NCBI GenBank assembly: GCA_938083085.1
Contig: CALLKX010000005.1
Span: 1-64,000, forward strand
Length of the DNA: 64,000 bases
DNA from: an uncultured bacterium
GTDB lineage: Bacteria; Planctomycetota; UBA1135; GCA-002686595
Reading direction: 5' to 3'
In this document: one piece after another, positions 41,253 through 50,583 of the stretch
Numbering within the stretch: the stretch's first letter is position 1
Layout: each line of letters starts with the position of its first letter
The notes under the pieces: model-generated
What the model was told of the DNA's origin: nothing
The model's input: the letters and a program-made list of their open reading frames with translations, nothing else
Database searches by the model: none
Position numbers and translations under genes: made by a program

Positions 41253-42146
41253 ATGTCTTCTTTCGACAACCAACTCCACAAGGCCCGGACCCAGGACGGC
41301 TTCATCGCAGCCCTCGACCAGAGCGGCGGCAGCACCCCGAAGGCGCTCCTCAGCTACGGCGTCGAGGAGAGCGAGTACTCGGGTGACGAGGAAATGTTCA
41401 CCAAGGTCCACGAGATGCGGACCCGCATCATCACGAGCTCGGCCTTCAACGGTGATCGCATCCTCGGCGCGATCCTGTTCGAGAACACCATGGACCGCGA
41501 GATCTGCGGCAAGGGCTCGGCGCAGTTCCTCTGGGAAGACAAGCGCGTGGTTCCGTTCCTGAAGGTCGACAAGGGCCTCGCGGACGAGGCGGACGGCGTC
41601 CAGCTCATGAAGCCGATCCCCGGCCTCGATGATCTCCTCGCGCGCGCGAAGTCCAAGGGCGTCTTCGGGACGAAGATGCGCTCGGTCATCAAGTCGGCGA
41701 ACGCCGCCGGTGTGAAGGCCATCGTCGCGCAGCAGTTCGAGGTCGGCAAGCAGATCATCGCCGCGGGCCTGATCCCGATCATCGAGCCCGAGGTCGACAT
41801 CAACGCGACCGACAAGGCCGAGGCCGAGGCGCTGCTCCTCGCCGCGATGGCGGAAGAGCTGAACAAGCTCAGCGCCGACCAGCACGTGATGCTCAAGCTC
41901 ACGCTGCCGGAGGCCAACGGGTTCTACACCCCCTGCATCGAGCACCCCCAGGTGCTGCGCGTCGTGGCGCTCTCCGGCGGCTACAGCCGCGAGGAGTCCA
42001 ACCGCCGTCTGACGCTCAACGAGGGCATGATCGCGAGCTTCTCGCGCGCTCTCTCCGAGGGCCTCTCCGCGAAGCAGTCGGGCGACGAGTTCGACGGCAT
42101 GCTCAACGGCGCGATCCAGAGCATCTTCGAGGCGTCGAGGACCTGA
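41253..42146 (+). CDS. fda: Fructose-bisphosphate aldolase class I
   Basis: 297 residues from ATG 41253. The FdaB-like bacterial class I aldolase: interconverts fructose 1,6-bisphosphate and triose phosphates through a Lys Schiff base. Landmarks: [80 protein letters not shown], the Schiff-base Lys in [10 protein letters not shown], and [18 protein letters not shown]. Codon use is strongly biased to a few GC-ending codons, as in highly expressed genes. No Shine-Dalgarno before the ATG. Divergent from prmA. Confidence 0.95.
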   Translation: MSSFDNQLHKARTQDGFIAALDQSGGSTPKALLSYGVEESEYSGDEEMFTKVHEMRTRIITSSAFNGDRILGAILFENTMDREICGKGSAQFLWEDKRVVPFLKVDKGLADEADGVQLMKPIPGLDDLLARAKSKGVFGTKMRSVIKSANAAGVKAIVAQQFEVGKQIIAAGLIPIIEPEVDINATDKAEAEALLLAAMAEELNKLSADQHVMLKLTLPEANGFYTPCIEHPQVLRVVALSGGYSREESNRRLTLNEGMIASFSRALSEGLSAKQSGDEFDGMLNGAIQSIFEASRT

Positions 42147-42172
42147 TCCTCAGCCTTGGCATCCGGTAGGCG

Positions 42173-42769
42173 CTAGGCGTCCGCTGGATCAGCAAGCAAT
42201 CGCAGGAGCGCGGCGACCGCCAGGTCGGCGCGCTCCTGTCTTCGTTGAGGGTCGCTCTCCGGGTCGATGGCGCCGACGATGGACCCCTTCCAGATGAGCC
42301 GGTTGGCGCGCGGCGCGCTGATGGCGAGGACGAGGGTGCCCACCGGGAGCTCACGACCCTCGCCCGTCCGCGGGGCCGGCATTCCGATGGTGGACATGGC
42401 CTCTGCGACCATGGCGCCCTCATTCGCCGTGACGAGATAGCCCACGAGATAGTCCGGCGCCGCGCCTGACGCCGCCGTCAGCCCGAGGTCGCCGAGCCTC
42501 CGCGCAAGGGCGGAGCGGAGCAGCCCCTCGATCTCGAAGGAGTCGAACCGGTTGTCGGCGAGGTGGACGGTGGAGCCTGGGGCGTAGGCGAAGGTCGCCG
42601 GAGTCTTCAGCGGGGCGGTCAGCGCATCGGCGTGGACCTCGAAACGGCCCTGGGCAAGCTCCTGGTCGATCCGCTGGTCCTCGGTGAGGACACAACCCGT
42701 CGCCAGCCACGCGATCCCGATCAGCGCGGCGCTGCGCCAGGCCTGGGCACTTCCGAGATGGCGGCTCAT
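42173..42769 (-). CDS. DUF4136 lipoprotein
   Basis: 198 residues from ATG 42769, whose ATGA overlaps the stop of the upstream gene. Signal with lipobox ATGC (GIAWLATGC). The DUF4136 pattern follows: TFAYAPGS near the start, EIEGLLRSALARRLGDLGL, DYLVGYLVTANEG, and the closing GTLVLAISAPRANRLIWKGSIVG and ERADLAVAALLRLL. DUF4136 proteins are bacterial lipoproteins of unknown role. Translation is coupled to the peptidase-like gene upstream. Confidence 0.85.
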   Translation of the reverse strand: MSRHLGSAQAWRSAALIGIAWLATGCVLTEDQRIDQELAQGRFEVHADALTAPLKTPATFAYAPGSTVHLADNRFDSFEIEGLLRSALARRLGDLGLTAASGAAPDYLVGYLVTANEGAMVAEAMSTIGMPAPRTGEGRELPVGTLVLAISAPRANRLIWKGSIVGAIDPESDPQRRQERADLAVAALLRLLADPADA

Positions 42770-44100
42770 TGGGCCGCGGTCGCCTCGACGAACGCGTTCC
42801 ATTGGGGCTCGAGGTCCTTGAGCTTCACGCCGAGGGCCTTCTCCAGGTGTGTCGGGGCGCTCTGCCCCTTGAAGGAGCTGCGCATGTAGTCGGCCAAGCC
42901 CTGGCGGTACTTGCCCTCCTCGGCGTGGAGGAGGAAGAACATCAGGGTGTGGCACTCGGCGTTGTAGCGCCGGGCGTCGGTCCCATTGTTGAAGGCCCCG
43001 TAGCCGGCGGTGATCACGCGCTTCATCCCGAGGGGCTTGTCGTCCGCCGCCTGGAGGCGGAAGTACTCCATGATCGGACGTCCGAACTCCCAGGTGGCGA
43101 CGCCGTCTTCCACCTGGAGGGCGTACGAGAAGGCCTCTGCGAGGGCTCGTTCGGTCCAGGGAGCGATGCTGCCGTTCCCGCCGATCGTGCGTCGGAACGA
43201 GTTGAGGACGAGGGCGTGGGTGAGCTTGAAGACGGCGGCGTTGGCGACGGCCGGGCTCGCCCCGTTGACGAAGACCGTGTTCTCTCCCCGGCTGAACCAG
43301 GCCTCGTCGCCCTGGAAGCGCGGCGTGGGGTAGTCCTTGGGGTCCTTGAAGACGTGGACCTCGGGGACCTCGTCGAAGACCTGCAGGGCCAGGGCCTCGC
43401 CGACGACCTCGTAGTAGGTCATGTAGGCGCGCTCGAGGTTCAGGGCGATGTTGAGCGCTCGCTCCGGCTCGATGTCGGTCTTCAGGAGGAAGTGCGCCGT
43501 CGGGATCTCCATGGCGTGCTTCCAGTCGGAGACCCGCTCCCGGAGCTGATCCACGGTGTAGAAGCGCCCGCGTACCTTCAGTCGCCACCCGCGCCGCTTG
43601 GTGTACACGCCACCCAGCTCGTTCCAGGCCTGCTCATTCACGGGGTCCTGGGTCAGCACCTGGATCCAGAGGTTGCGCGCCTCGCTGGGGAGCTCGTTCT
43701 GCTCACAGAACAGCGCGAGCTCCGCGAGCTCGGCGGGGCCTCGCGACGAGAGCGCGTCATAGCGCTCGAAGAGCTGCGCCAGGCTGCGCTCGACGGAGTG
43801 GATCTCGGCGATGTCCTCCCGGCGGTACTGCTTCTTCTTCGACCCCCGACGGGTGAGGATGTAGTCCTCGGCCTCGAGGATGACCCGGCATTCGATCTCC
43901 TTGCCGTCATTGAGGATCACGAGATCCGATCGATCGTCGTGAGCGGCGCTCCGCTCTGGAGCGGCAGACTCGGCGGCGAACTCTGTGGCCAGCTTGGTGG
44001 GCGAACCGGCCGCCACCGGAGTCGCAGAGCCTGCGGCCGGCTGCCCTAGGAGCGCGGGGGCCGCGAGGGTGAGAGTGAGGAGGACGGGAAGGGAGGTCAT
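42766..44100 (-). CDS. Exported protein with decayed MA-type metallopeptidase domain
   Basis: 444 residues from ATG 44100, with signal peptide (SLPVLLTLTLAAPALLGQ). An N-terminal domain (about 58-110) of the 'DLVILNDGKEIECRVI ... DIAEIHSVE' type is common in Planctomycetes proteins. A tetratricopeptide-like stretch (about 110-170) follows, then a gluzincin-type domain: 'FKLTHALVLNSF' where HExxH should be, later WTERALAEAFSYAL where the third-ligand 'W-x-E-G-L-A-E' helix should be. The zinc-binding His and the Glu of HExxH are missing (F-K-L-T-H), so no peptidase activity is expected. Related to DUF1570-like peptidases by fold, I infer. Confidence 0.65.
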   Translation of the reverse strand: MTSLPVLLTLTLAAPALLGQPAAGSATPVAAGSPTKLATEFAAESAAPERSAAHDDRSDLVILNDGKEIECRVILEAEDYILTRRGSKKKQYRREDIAEIHSVERSLAQLFERYDALSSRGPAELAELALFCEQNELPSEARNLWIQVLTQDPVNEQAWNELGGVYTKRRGWRLKVRGRFYTVDQLRERVSDWKHAMEIPTAHFLLKTDIEPERALNIALNLERAYMTYYEVVGEALALQVFDEVPEVHVFKDPKDYPTPRFQGDEAWFSRGENTVFVNGASPAVANAAVFKLTHALVLNSFRRTIGGNGSIAPWTERALAEAFSYALQVEDGVATWEFGRPIMEYFRLQAADDKPLGMKRVITAGYGAFNNGTDARRYNAECHTLMFFLLHAEEGKYRQGLADYMRSSFKGQSAPTHLEKALGVKLKDLEPQWNAFVEATAAQ

Positions 44101-44202
44101 GGCGGGGGAGCTTCGGCGTCTGGATCGGGCGAGCGGCGACGCTCGGAGCATAGCGAGCGGCGCGGGGGCTGTCGGATCAGCCGACGAGGATAGACTCAGG
44201 GG

Positions 44203-45798
44203 ATGCGGCAGACCCTCCTTGTCCTCCTCTCCCTCGCGGCCCTCGCAGGCTCCGCTTCTTCTCAGGACGCGGGGGCAGCCCCCCCTGCGGCCTCGGACCT
44301 CGCGGCGGACGCGCCCTCGGCGGAGCCCGCGCCCGCCGGGCCCGACGATCGGCCGAACATCCTCCTCGTCTTCGCGGATGACCAGCGCGTGGACACGATC
44401 GGCGCCTGGGGGAACCCGGCGATCCAGACGCCCAACATGGACCGGATCGCGGCGGGCGGCGTCTCCTTCCGGCGGTCCTACTGCATGGGCTCCTCCCACG
44501 GCGCCGTGTGCGCGCCGAGCCGGGCGATGCTCCACACGGGGCGGGCCTACCACGCCATCAATCACCGCACGATGGAGGGGTGCCGAACCCTGGGGGAGCT
44601 CCTGGGCGAGTCGGGCTTCCAGACCTTCGGCACCGGCAAGTGGCACAACGGGAGAGACTCCTTCACCCGGAGCTTCTCCGCGGGACGCGAGATCATGTTC
44701 GGCGGGATGTCGGACCACAACAAGGTGCCCGTGGTCGACATGGAGGACGACGGGACGTTCAGCGAGGGGCGGCGGGCGGAGGGACACTCCTCTGACGTCT
44801 TTTCGGGGGCCGCGGCCGACTTCATCGCCTCCGCGCCGGAGGACTCCCCCTTCTTCTGCTACGTGGCGTTCACCGCGCCGCACGACCCGCGGGACCCGCC
44901 GCTGGCGTGGCGGGACCGAGAGCGTCCGGCTCTGCCCGGGAACTTCCGCGCGCAGCACGACTTCGACAACGGCTTCCTGAAGGTGCGCGACGAGAAGCTC
45001 GCGGCCTGGCCGAGGGATCCGGAGGTCGTGCGGGATCAGCTCGCGGAGTACTACGGGCTGATCGAGCACCTCGACGACGCGGTGGGGCGCGTGCTGGCTG
45101 CGGTCGACGCACGCGGCGGCGATCGAGAGACGATCATTGTGTATGCCGCTGACCACGGGCTCGCCGTGGGAAGCCACGGGCTCCTCGGAAAGCAGAGCGT
45201 CTACGAGCACAGCCTCCGAGCGCCCATGATGATCTCGGGACCGGGGATCCCGGCGGGGCGGCACCTCACGGCGCTCACCTACCTGTACGACCTCTACCCG
45301 ACGCTCCTCGGTCTCGCGGGCGTCGGGATCGAGGAGGAGATCCACGGCGAGGACCTCCAGCCCCTCTGGGACGGCGAGGTGACCCAGGTGCGCGACTCGA
45401 TCTTCCTGTCCATGGGCAAGACCCAGCGCGCGGTCACCGACGGTCGCTTCAAGCTCTGCGTGTACCCCAAGGTGGCTCACCGGCAGCTCTTCGACCTCGC
45501 GTCGGACCCGCTCGAGGCCATCAACCTCGCGGCCAACCCCGCGTACGCGTCGCACATCGCGAGGCTTGAGCGCGAGATGGCGACGTGGCGGCGGCTCACA
45601 GGCGACCCGGACCCGCTCACGGTGACGGAGCCCTCCGAGCTCCACGTGGACCTCGGCGGGGCCAAGCGCAAGCCGGATCGCTGGCAGCCGGAGTGGATCC
45701 GAGAGAAGTACTTCGATCCGCCCGAGGAGGAGTCGGCCGAGGAGGAGTCGGTCGAGGCCGAGGCCGAGGCGCCGAAGCCGGAGAAGTCGGGCTCCTAA
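44203..45798 (+). CDS. Secreted type-I sulfatase
   Basis: 531 residues from ATG 44203. Signal peptide LLVLLSLAALAGSASSQ. Sulfatase catalytic motif VCAPSRAMLHTGR, with Cys103 expected to become formylglycine; metal and active-site residues: LVFADDQ near the start, GTGKWHNG, FTAPHDPRDPP and YAADHGLAVGSHGLLGK. Removes sulfate from a sulfated polysaccharide or other ester; Planctomycetota are rich in these. Beyond residue 470 comes an Asp/Glu-rich tail (EEESAEEESVEAEAEAP) of unknown use. Maturation needs a formylglycine-generating enzyme or anSME encoded elsewhere. Confidence 0.93.
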   Translation: MRQTLLVLLSLAALAGSASSQDAGAAPPAASDLAADAPSAEPAPAGPDDRPNILLVFADDQRVDTIGAWGNPAIQTPNMDRIAAGGVSFRRSYCMGSSHGAVCAPSRAMLHTGRAYHAINHRTMEGCRTLGELLGESGFQTFGTGKWHNGRDSFTRSFSAGREIMFGGMSDHNKVPVVDMEDDGTFSEGRRAEGHSSDVFSGAAADFIASAPEDSPFFCYVAFTAPHDPRDPPLAWRDRERPALPGNFRAQHDFDNGFLKVRDEKLAAWPRDPEVVRDQLAEYYGLIEHLDDAVGRVLAAVDARGGDRETIIVYAADHGLAVGSHGLLGKQSVYEHSLRAPMMISGPGIPAGRHLTALTYLYDLYPTLLGLAGVGIEEEIHGEDLQPLWDGEVTQVRDSIFLSMGKTQRAVTDGRFKLCVYPKVAHRQLFDLASDPLEAINLAANPAYASHIARLEREMATWRRLTGDPDPLTVTEPSELHVDLGGAKRKPDRWQPEWIREKYFDPPEEESAEEESVEAEAEAPKPEKSGS

Positions 45799-45889
45799 GG
45801 TCAGCCGCTCGCAAGGTCCCATCGGGCTCCGCCCATGGGGCCGTCGAGGTCGAGAGGGAGACCGCGACGGGGCGAATCAGCAGGGCGAA

Positions 45890-48800
45890 TCAGTAGGGCA
45901 GATCGTCGGGGTTGATCTCGATGGGCCCGGTGGGCTCGTCGATGGGCGCCCGGAGCGGAGCGTCCCGACCGGCGCGAGCGAATGACCCCTCGTCAGGGGC
46001 CCGCCGTCCGGAGAAGTGGGGCGCGAGCCCGCGGCGCTCCATGTCCGACAGCAGCCCGAGGTGGGCGAACGCCTCGCGGCCCACCAGGTCGATGTCGCCA
46101 CGAACGAGCCGCGCGCGAGTCTCCGCGTCGAACTGGCCGGGCCGCTCCACCGGGAGCTCGCCCATGAACTCGCGGTGGCGGCGCTCGGTGACGCGTGAGT
46201 CCATGATCAGCACCACGCCTCGGTCGGTGGCCTTGCGCATGAGGCGCCCGAACCCCTGGCGGAACTTGGCGAGGGCCCGGGGCATGTAGATACCGCTGTG
46301 CTGGGCCATCCTCCCGATGGCGGCGCACTGAGCGTGGTGATAGCGGTCGGGGACGCCGTAGGGGAGCCGCGCGAGCACGAGCGTCTCCAGGGTCTCTCCC
46401 GGAAAGTCCGCGCCGTACCAGAAGGTGTCGACGCCGAAGAGCGTGGACTCCACCCGCTCGCGGAAGAGGCTCGAAAGCTCCTCCTTGCCGGCGGCGTCCA
46501 TGCCCTGCCAGAACAGGGGCAGCCCTCGCGCCTCGAAGGCCGCTGTGGCGCGTTCGCCCACCTCTCGCACGTCGCGCAGGCTCGTGAAGAGGACGAGCAT
46601 GCGGCCGCGGGTTCGCTCGGCGTACCAGGGGAGGTAGCGCGCGAGGAAGTCGAGGTAGGCTTCACGGTTCTGCACGGATGGAACGCCACGCGGTACGCCG
46701 ACCATCACCCGGCTGTAGTCGAAGACCTCGGGCGCGTGGAAGGACGTCACGCGCTCGCAGCCGGCGGTGTAGTCGAGATCTCCGGTCTCCCGGTCCCGCG
46801 CCGCGACGCGGTCGAGGCCCAGGTACCTGCGCGCCTTGTCGAAGCTCCCGCCCAGCCGCGTGGTCGCGGAGACGAAGGCCGCCGAGGAGAGCTCGGGGTA
46901 GTAGTGTCGGCCCAGGGCATCCCCGGGCAGCAGCACAAGGGCGGCCAGGACGGGTTCGTCCCGGACGTTTCGCTCGACGTCGTGGAAGACTCGGTTCCCG
47001 AAGCTTGGGAGACCGTTGTCCATGGGCAGCCACGAGGCCACCGCTCGACCCACCTCGACCACGTCGATCCTTGAGAGCTCCAGGGTGCGGCGGACCCGCT
47101 CCCCGCGTCGGATCGGCGCGAGCTCAAGCTCCTCGGTGAGCTGCGCGAGGGCGCCGTCGAGGCGGGCGAGCGAGGACTCCAGGGCCACCCTCGCCGTGAT
47201 CATCTGCCCGGCGTCCGGGCAGGTCTCGACGAACTCCCTGAAGAGGCCATGCTGCTCCGACTCGCCGCGGCCGAGGAGCGCAGAGCTACGCCACCCCTCA
47301 TAGGCCAGGACCTGGGCCTCCAGGTCAGAGAGCGCGGTGGACGCGTGGGTCCAAAGGACCAGAGCGGCCTTGAGCCGGTCATGTGCCGCCGACCCGGGGA
47401 GAAACTTCTTCTGTAGCCGGTCCAGGGCGGGCCGCTGCCTGCCGCCACCGGATCTCGCGCCCGGTTCATGGAGGCGCCGGAGGATCCGCCGAATGTCCGG
47501 AAAGGACACCCGGTGGCTCCAGGCGCTCATGGCCTGGTCGTGGAGGTGCTCGCACTCGTCAAAGACGACGCGGCGGAAGAACTCCGGCCGGGCCAGGGCG
47601 AAGGAGTGGTTGGTGATCACGACGTGGCTCCTCTCCGCCTTGCGTCGGGCGGTCTCAGCCGCGCAGACGGCCCGGTCCGCCTGAGTCGAGCAGCAGCCGC
47701 TGCGCCCCTTGACGTGGCTCAGGAGCACACGGAGCGCCGTCCTGTAGGCGCCGGTGCCCATGAGGCGGACGGGGGGGCGACGCGGGAAGCGGTCGAGGTC
47801 TCCCTCGCCGTCCCGCAGTCCGAAGAGGGCGAGCGTGGTCCACGCGAGCCAGGTCTCGGGGTCGTCACCCTCCTGGGGAGTGTGGATTCTGAGGGCTCGC
47901 CAGCAGAGGGAGTGCTCGCGGCCCTTCAGGATCGAGACCTTGAACCCGCCCGGGAGCCCCGCGCGGGAGAGCGCGGCCAGAGCCCGGGGGACCTCGCGCT
48001 CCATGGCCTGACTCTGGAGGGCGCGCGTGTACGTGGCGATGCCGACGCGCACCCCGTAGCGACGCGACCAGATGAGGGCGGGCAGCAGGTAGGCGAGGGT
48101 CTTGCCCGTCCCCGTGGGGGCATGCACGAGCAGCAGCTCGTCCGAGCCGAGGCAGCGCGCGACCTCCTCGGCCACGCGGTGCTGGCTCTTGCGGTACATC
48201 TCCGCCCTCGACCTGCGCGTCTGCCCCTCGTTGAAGAGGTCCGGCAGGTGGGTCTTGAAGAGCTCGTCGAGCAGGACGAGGTCCTCGTCCATGAAGGGGG
48301 CCGCGTCCTCGGTGTCGGCGTCGAGGGGCTTGTTGTCGTCGTCTAGCTCGGGCTGCCTGGCCACCGCCGGATCCAGGATCGCGAGCGGGTCATCCTCATC
48401 GAGGTCCTCGGCGGCGCCCTCTGACAGGATCCCATCGCGAAGCCGGCCACCGGCGAAGACCTCGGTGTCCCCTCCCCAGCGTCCGGGGTGCTCGATCACA
48501 TCGAGGGTCCTCGCGAGTCGCCGGCTCGCGGCCAGGTCTTCCCCCTCGAGACCCTCGAGGGCACGTCTCCAGCCCCTCGCACAGACGGCGTGGACCGCGG
48601 GACCGTGATCCTGAAAGCGGGCCACCACTTCGGCGAGCGCCGCGAGGACATGGGGTGGTTGGATCGCAGCCTTGGGCTGCGGCGCGAGCTCCGCCTCGAG
48701 GAAGGTCCAGATGAGCTCGGGTGAGGCGAAGGAGGAGAGGTGTCCTGGCTCGACGAGGGCGGTGACGTCGTCCAGTCCGATGACATCGAGTGGCGCCTCT

Positions 48801-49189
48801 TGCACCTGGGCTTGGCGGTCGAGGGCCCGGGCCCAGGTCGCCAGGAGCGTCCCATCGTCCGCGAGCACGGGCCGATCATTGACGAACTCGCGCAGCCGTC
48901 GCCAGGCCTCGGCCATGGGCGGCGCGGCCTCGAGGGCGTCCGAGCCAACGCCGAAACGGGCGACGATCCGACGCGTGGCGCCGGCATCATCGGCGAAGGG
49001 CGCGCAGAAGGTCTCGAACGACTCCCAACCCCCTTCGGCGCTCCTGCGGACCGCCGCCATGCGCACGATCCCGTCCAACCGGGTGTCCGTGCCGCTCGCC
49101 CAGAGCACGACGCACGCTGGTCGGGCCACGTCGACCCCCGCGGGCACCGGTCGATCTCCGGCGGCTACGCTTCTCTTGCGATCGGTCAA
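45890..49189 (-). CDS. DinG-family Fe-S helicase with decayed exonuclease domain
   Basis: 1099 residues from TTG 49189; no ATG or GTG start is available nearby. N-terminal domain (about 25-200) resembles the DnaQ-type exonuclease attached to some DinG proteins: VVLWASGTDTRLDGIVRMAAVR aligns with 'vvlDxETTGlxxxxdxIIEIgAV', so the Asp-x-Glu has become Trp30-x-Ser32. Acidic linker (about 260-305). Helicase domain: Walker A HAPTGTGKT (357-364), TYTRALQSQ, Fe-S cysteines (Cys429, then GRSGCCSTQADRAVC), 'ITNHSFAL', DEAH-box variant DECEH, and C-terminal motifs FWQGMDAAGK, WYGADFPGETLETLVLARLP and FRQGFGRLMRK. An XPD/DinG-like 5'-3' DNA helicase for repair or R-loop removal. Confidence 0.85.
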   Translation of the reverse strand: MTDRKRSVAAGDRPVPAGVDVARPACVVLWASGTDTRLDGIVRMAAVRRSAEGGWESFETFCAPFADDAGATRRIVARFGVGSDALEAAPPMAEAWRRLREFVNDRPVLADDGTLLATWARALDRQAQVQEAPLDVIGLDDVTALVEPGHLSSFASPELIWTFLEAELAPQPKAAIQPPHVLAALAEVVARFQDHGPAVHAVCARGWRRALEGLEGEDLAASRRLARTLDVIEHPGRWGGDTEVFAGGRLRDGILSEGAAEDLDEDDPLAILDPAVARQPELDDDNKPLDADTEDAAPFMDEDLVLLDELFKTHLPDLFNEGQTRRSRAEMYRKSQHRVAEEVARCLGSDELLLVHAPTGTGKTLAYLLPALIWSRRYGVRVGIATYTRALQSQAMEREVPRALAALSRAGLPGGFKVSILKGREHSLCWRALRIHTPQEGDDPETWLAWTTLALFGLRDGEGDLDRFPRRPPVRLMGTGAYRTALRVLLSHVKGRSGCCSTQADRAVCAAETARRKAERSHVVITNHSFALARPEFFRRVVFDECEHLHDQAMSAWSHRVSFPDIRRILRRLHEPGARSGGGRQRPALDRLQKKFLPGSAAHDRLKAALVLWTHASTALSDLEAQVLAYEGWRSSALLGRGESEQHGLFREFVETCPDAGQMITARVALESSLARLDGALAQLTEELELAPIRRGERVRRTLELSRIDVVEVGRAVASWLPMDNGLPSFGNRVFHDVERNVRDEPVLAALVLLPGDALGRHYYPELSSAAFVSATTRLGGSFDKARRYLGLDRVAARDRETGDLDYTAGCERVTSFHAPEVFDYSRVMVGVPRGVPSVQNREAYLDFLARYLPWYAERTRGRMLVLFTSLRDVREVGERATAAFEARGLPLFWQGMDAAGKEELSSLFRERVESTLFGVDTFWYGADFPGETLETLVLARLPYGVPDRYHHAQCAAIGRMAQHSGIYMPRALAKFRQGFGRLMRKATDRGVVLIMDSRVTERRHREFMGELPVERPGQFDAETRARLVRGDIDLVGREAFAHLGLLSDMERRGLAPHFSGRRAPDEGSFARAGRDAPLRAPIDEPTGPIEINPDDLPY

Positions 49190-49379
49190 ACGAGGCGTCC
49201 AGGGGTGGTCCAGGGGGAATCGAGGTCGAATAGGGGCGACCGACGTGCGTCAATCTGCCACGGGGTACTTCCGGGCGGTCGGGGGTGTCGATTAGACTGC
49301 TTGCCCCAAATCCGAGTCGGAAGGCGCTTGGCGGTCCGCACCGGGCCGTCGCCCCGACCGTGACCGGGGAAGACCAAGC

Positions 49380-50441
49380 ATGGAGATCACAGACATTCCC
49401 GTCGAGGGTTACGAGCGCGTCGCGCGCTGCATCGACCAAGAATCCGGACTCCATGCACTGATCGCGGTGCACGACACGACGCTCGGGCCGGCCCTGGGTG
49501 GGCTCCGCTTCTTGGAGTACCCGTCCGAGGACGACGCCCTCTTCGACGTGGTCCGCCTGGCCCGCGGAATGACGCGCAAGTCGGCGGTGGCGGACACGGG
49601 GCTCGGCGGCGGGAAGTCGGTCATCATCGGGAACCCGGAGACCGACAAGTCCCCGGAGCTGCTCCGCGCCATGGGACGGTTCGTCGACAGCTTCGGCGGC
49701 TCCTATATCACCGCCGAGGACATGAACATCTCGATCGAGGACCTGCGTCACGTTCAAGAGGGGACCCAGCACGTGACCGGGCTCTCCCGCGAGGAGGGGG
49801 GCTCGGGGAACCCCAGCCCGTACACCGCCTATGGCTGCGTGGTTGGAATCGAGGCGGCGGCCAAGCACCGTTACGGTTCGACCGACCTCACCGGCAAGCG
49901 CATCCTCATCCAGGGCGTCGGCGCCGTGGGGGGGGAGATGGCCCGGCTCCTCAAGGAGCGTGGCGCCGACGTGATCATCTGCGATATCAAGGAGGACCGT
50001 GTGGCGGCCCTGTGCGAGGAGTTCGGGTATCGCTCCGTCCCGGAGGAGGGCCACCTCGATGAGCCGTGTGACATCTACGCGCCCTGCGCCCGCGGGGCCG
50101 GCATCAACGACGAGACCATCCCGAGGTTGACCTGTGACATCGTTGCGGGCTGCGCGAACAACATGCTGCTCGAGCCACGCCACGGCGATGAGCTCGGCCA
50201 ACGCGGCATCCTCTACGCGCCGGACTACGTGGTGAACGCGGCGGGGATCATCAACGTCAGCGTCGAGCGTCACGAGGGCGGCTACGTGGAAGAGGTGGCG
50301 ATGGAGAAGATCCACCGCATCGCCGAGAACCTCGAGGAGGTCTTCCAGCTGGCCGAGGAGCGCGGGATCGGGACGCACACCGCCGCGCAGCTCCTCGCCG
50401 AGCTGCGGATCGAGCGGGCGAAGACCCAGCGGACGAGCTGA
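49380..50441 (+). CDS. ldh: Leucine dehydrogenase (Glu/Leu/Phe/Val dehydrogenase family)
   Basis: 353 residues from ATG 49380, with GGGGAAG 14-8 bases upstream as a fair ribosome site. Catalyses NAD-linked oxidative deamination of leucine and related branched-chain amino acids, or the reverse. Landmarks: LGGLRFLEYPSEDDAL, the active-site Lys67 and Lys79 (GMTRKSAVADTGLGGGKSVI), TAEDMN, the Rossmann glycine loop IQGVGAVGGEMARLLKERGA, and the C-terminal CANNMLLEPRHGDELGQRG with YAPDYVVNAAGIINV. Length matches octameric LeuDH. The class-IV aminotransferase at 2408 could share substrates. Divergent from the helicase gene. Confidence 0.88.
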   Translation: MEITDIPVEGYERVARCIDQESGLHALIAVHDTTLGPALGGLRFLEYPSEDDALFDVVRLARGMTRKSAVADTGLGGGKSVIIGNPETDKSPELLRAMGRFVDSFGGSYITAEDMNISIEDLRHVQEGTQHVTGLSREEGGSGNPSPYTAYGCVVGIEAAAKHRYGSTDLTGKRILIQGVGAVGGEMARLLKERGADVIICDIKEDRVAALCEEFGYRSVPEEGHLDEPCDIYAPCARGAGINDETIPRLTCDIVAGCANNMLLEPRHGDELGQRGILYAPDYVVNAAGIINVSVERHEGGYVEEVAMEKIHRIAENLEEVFQLAEERGIGTHTAAQLLAELRIERAKTQRTS

Positions 50442-50583
50442 GGTGCGCCTCGGGTGGCTCTGGCCACCTGGCGCGTACGCAGCCCACCAAGGGTCAGACC
50501 TGGCGGCCTGATCGGGGCGGCACAATCATCGGGCGCCACCGCACTCAGCGCTGGTCCTTGGGAGCGAAGGGACGCCAGCAGGC

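Noticed and set aside
42770-43588. In-frame extension that would make the DUF4136 lipoprotein 471 residues long
   Set aside because: The extension is a Pro/Arg/Gly-rich shadow of the peptidase-like gene; the lipobox after ATG 42769 and the ATGA overlap fix the real start.
45800-45889. Hairpin GGCCCCAT/ATGGG and a direct GGGCGAATCAG repeat between the convergent sulfatase and helicase genes
   Set aside because: No T tract on either strand and only two short repeat copies; not enough to call a terminator or operator.
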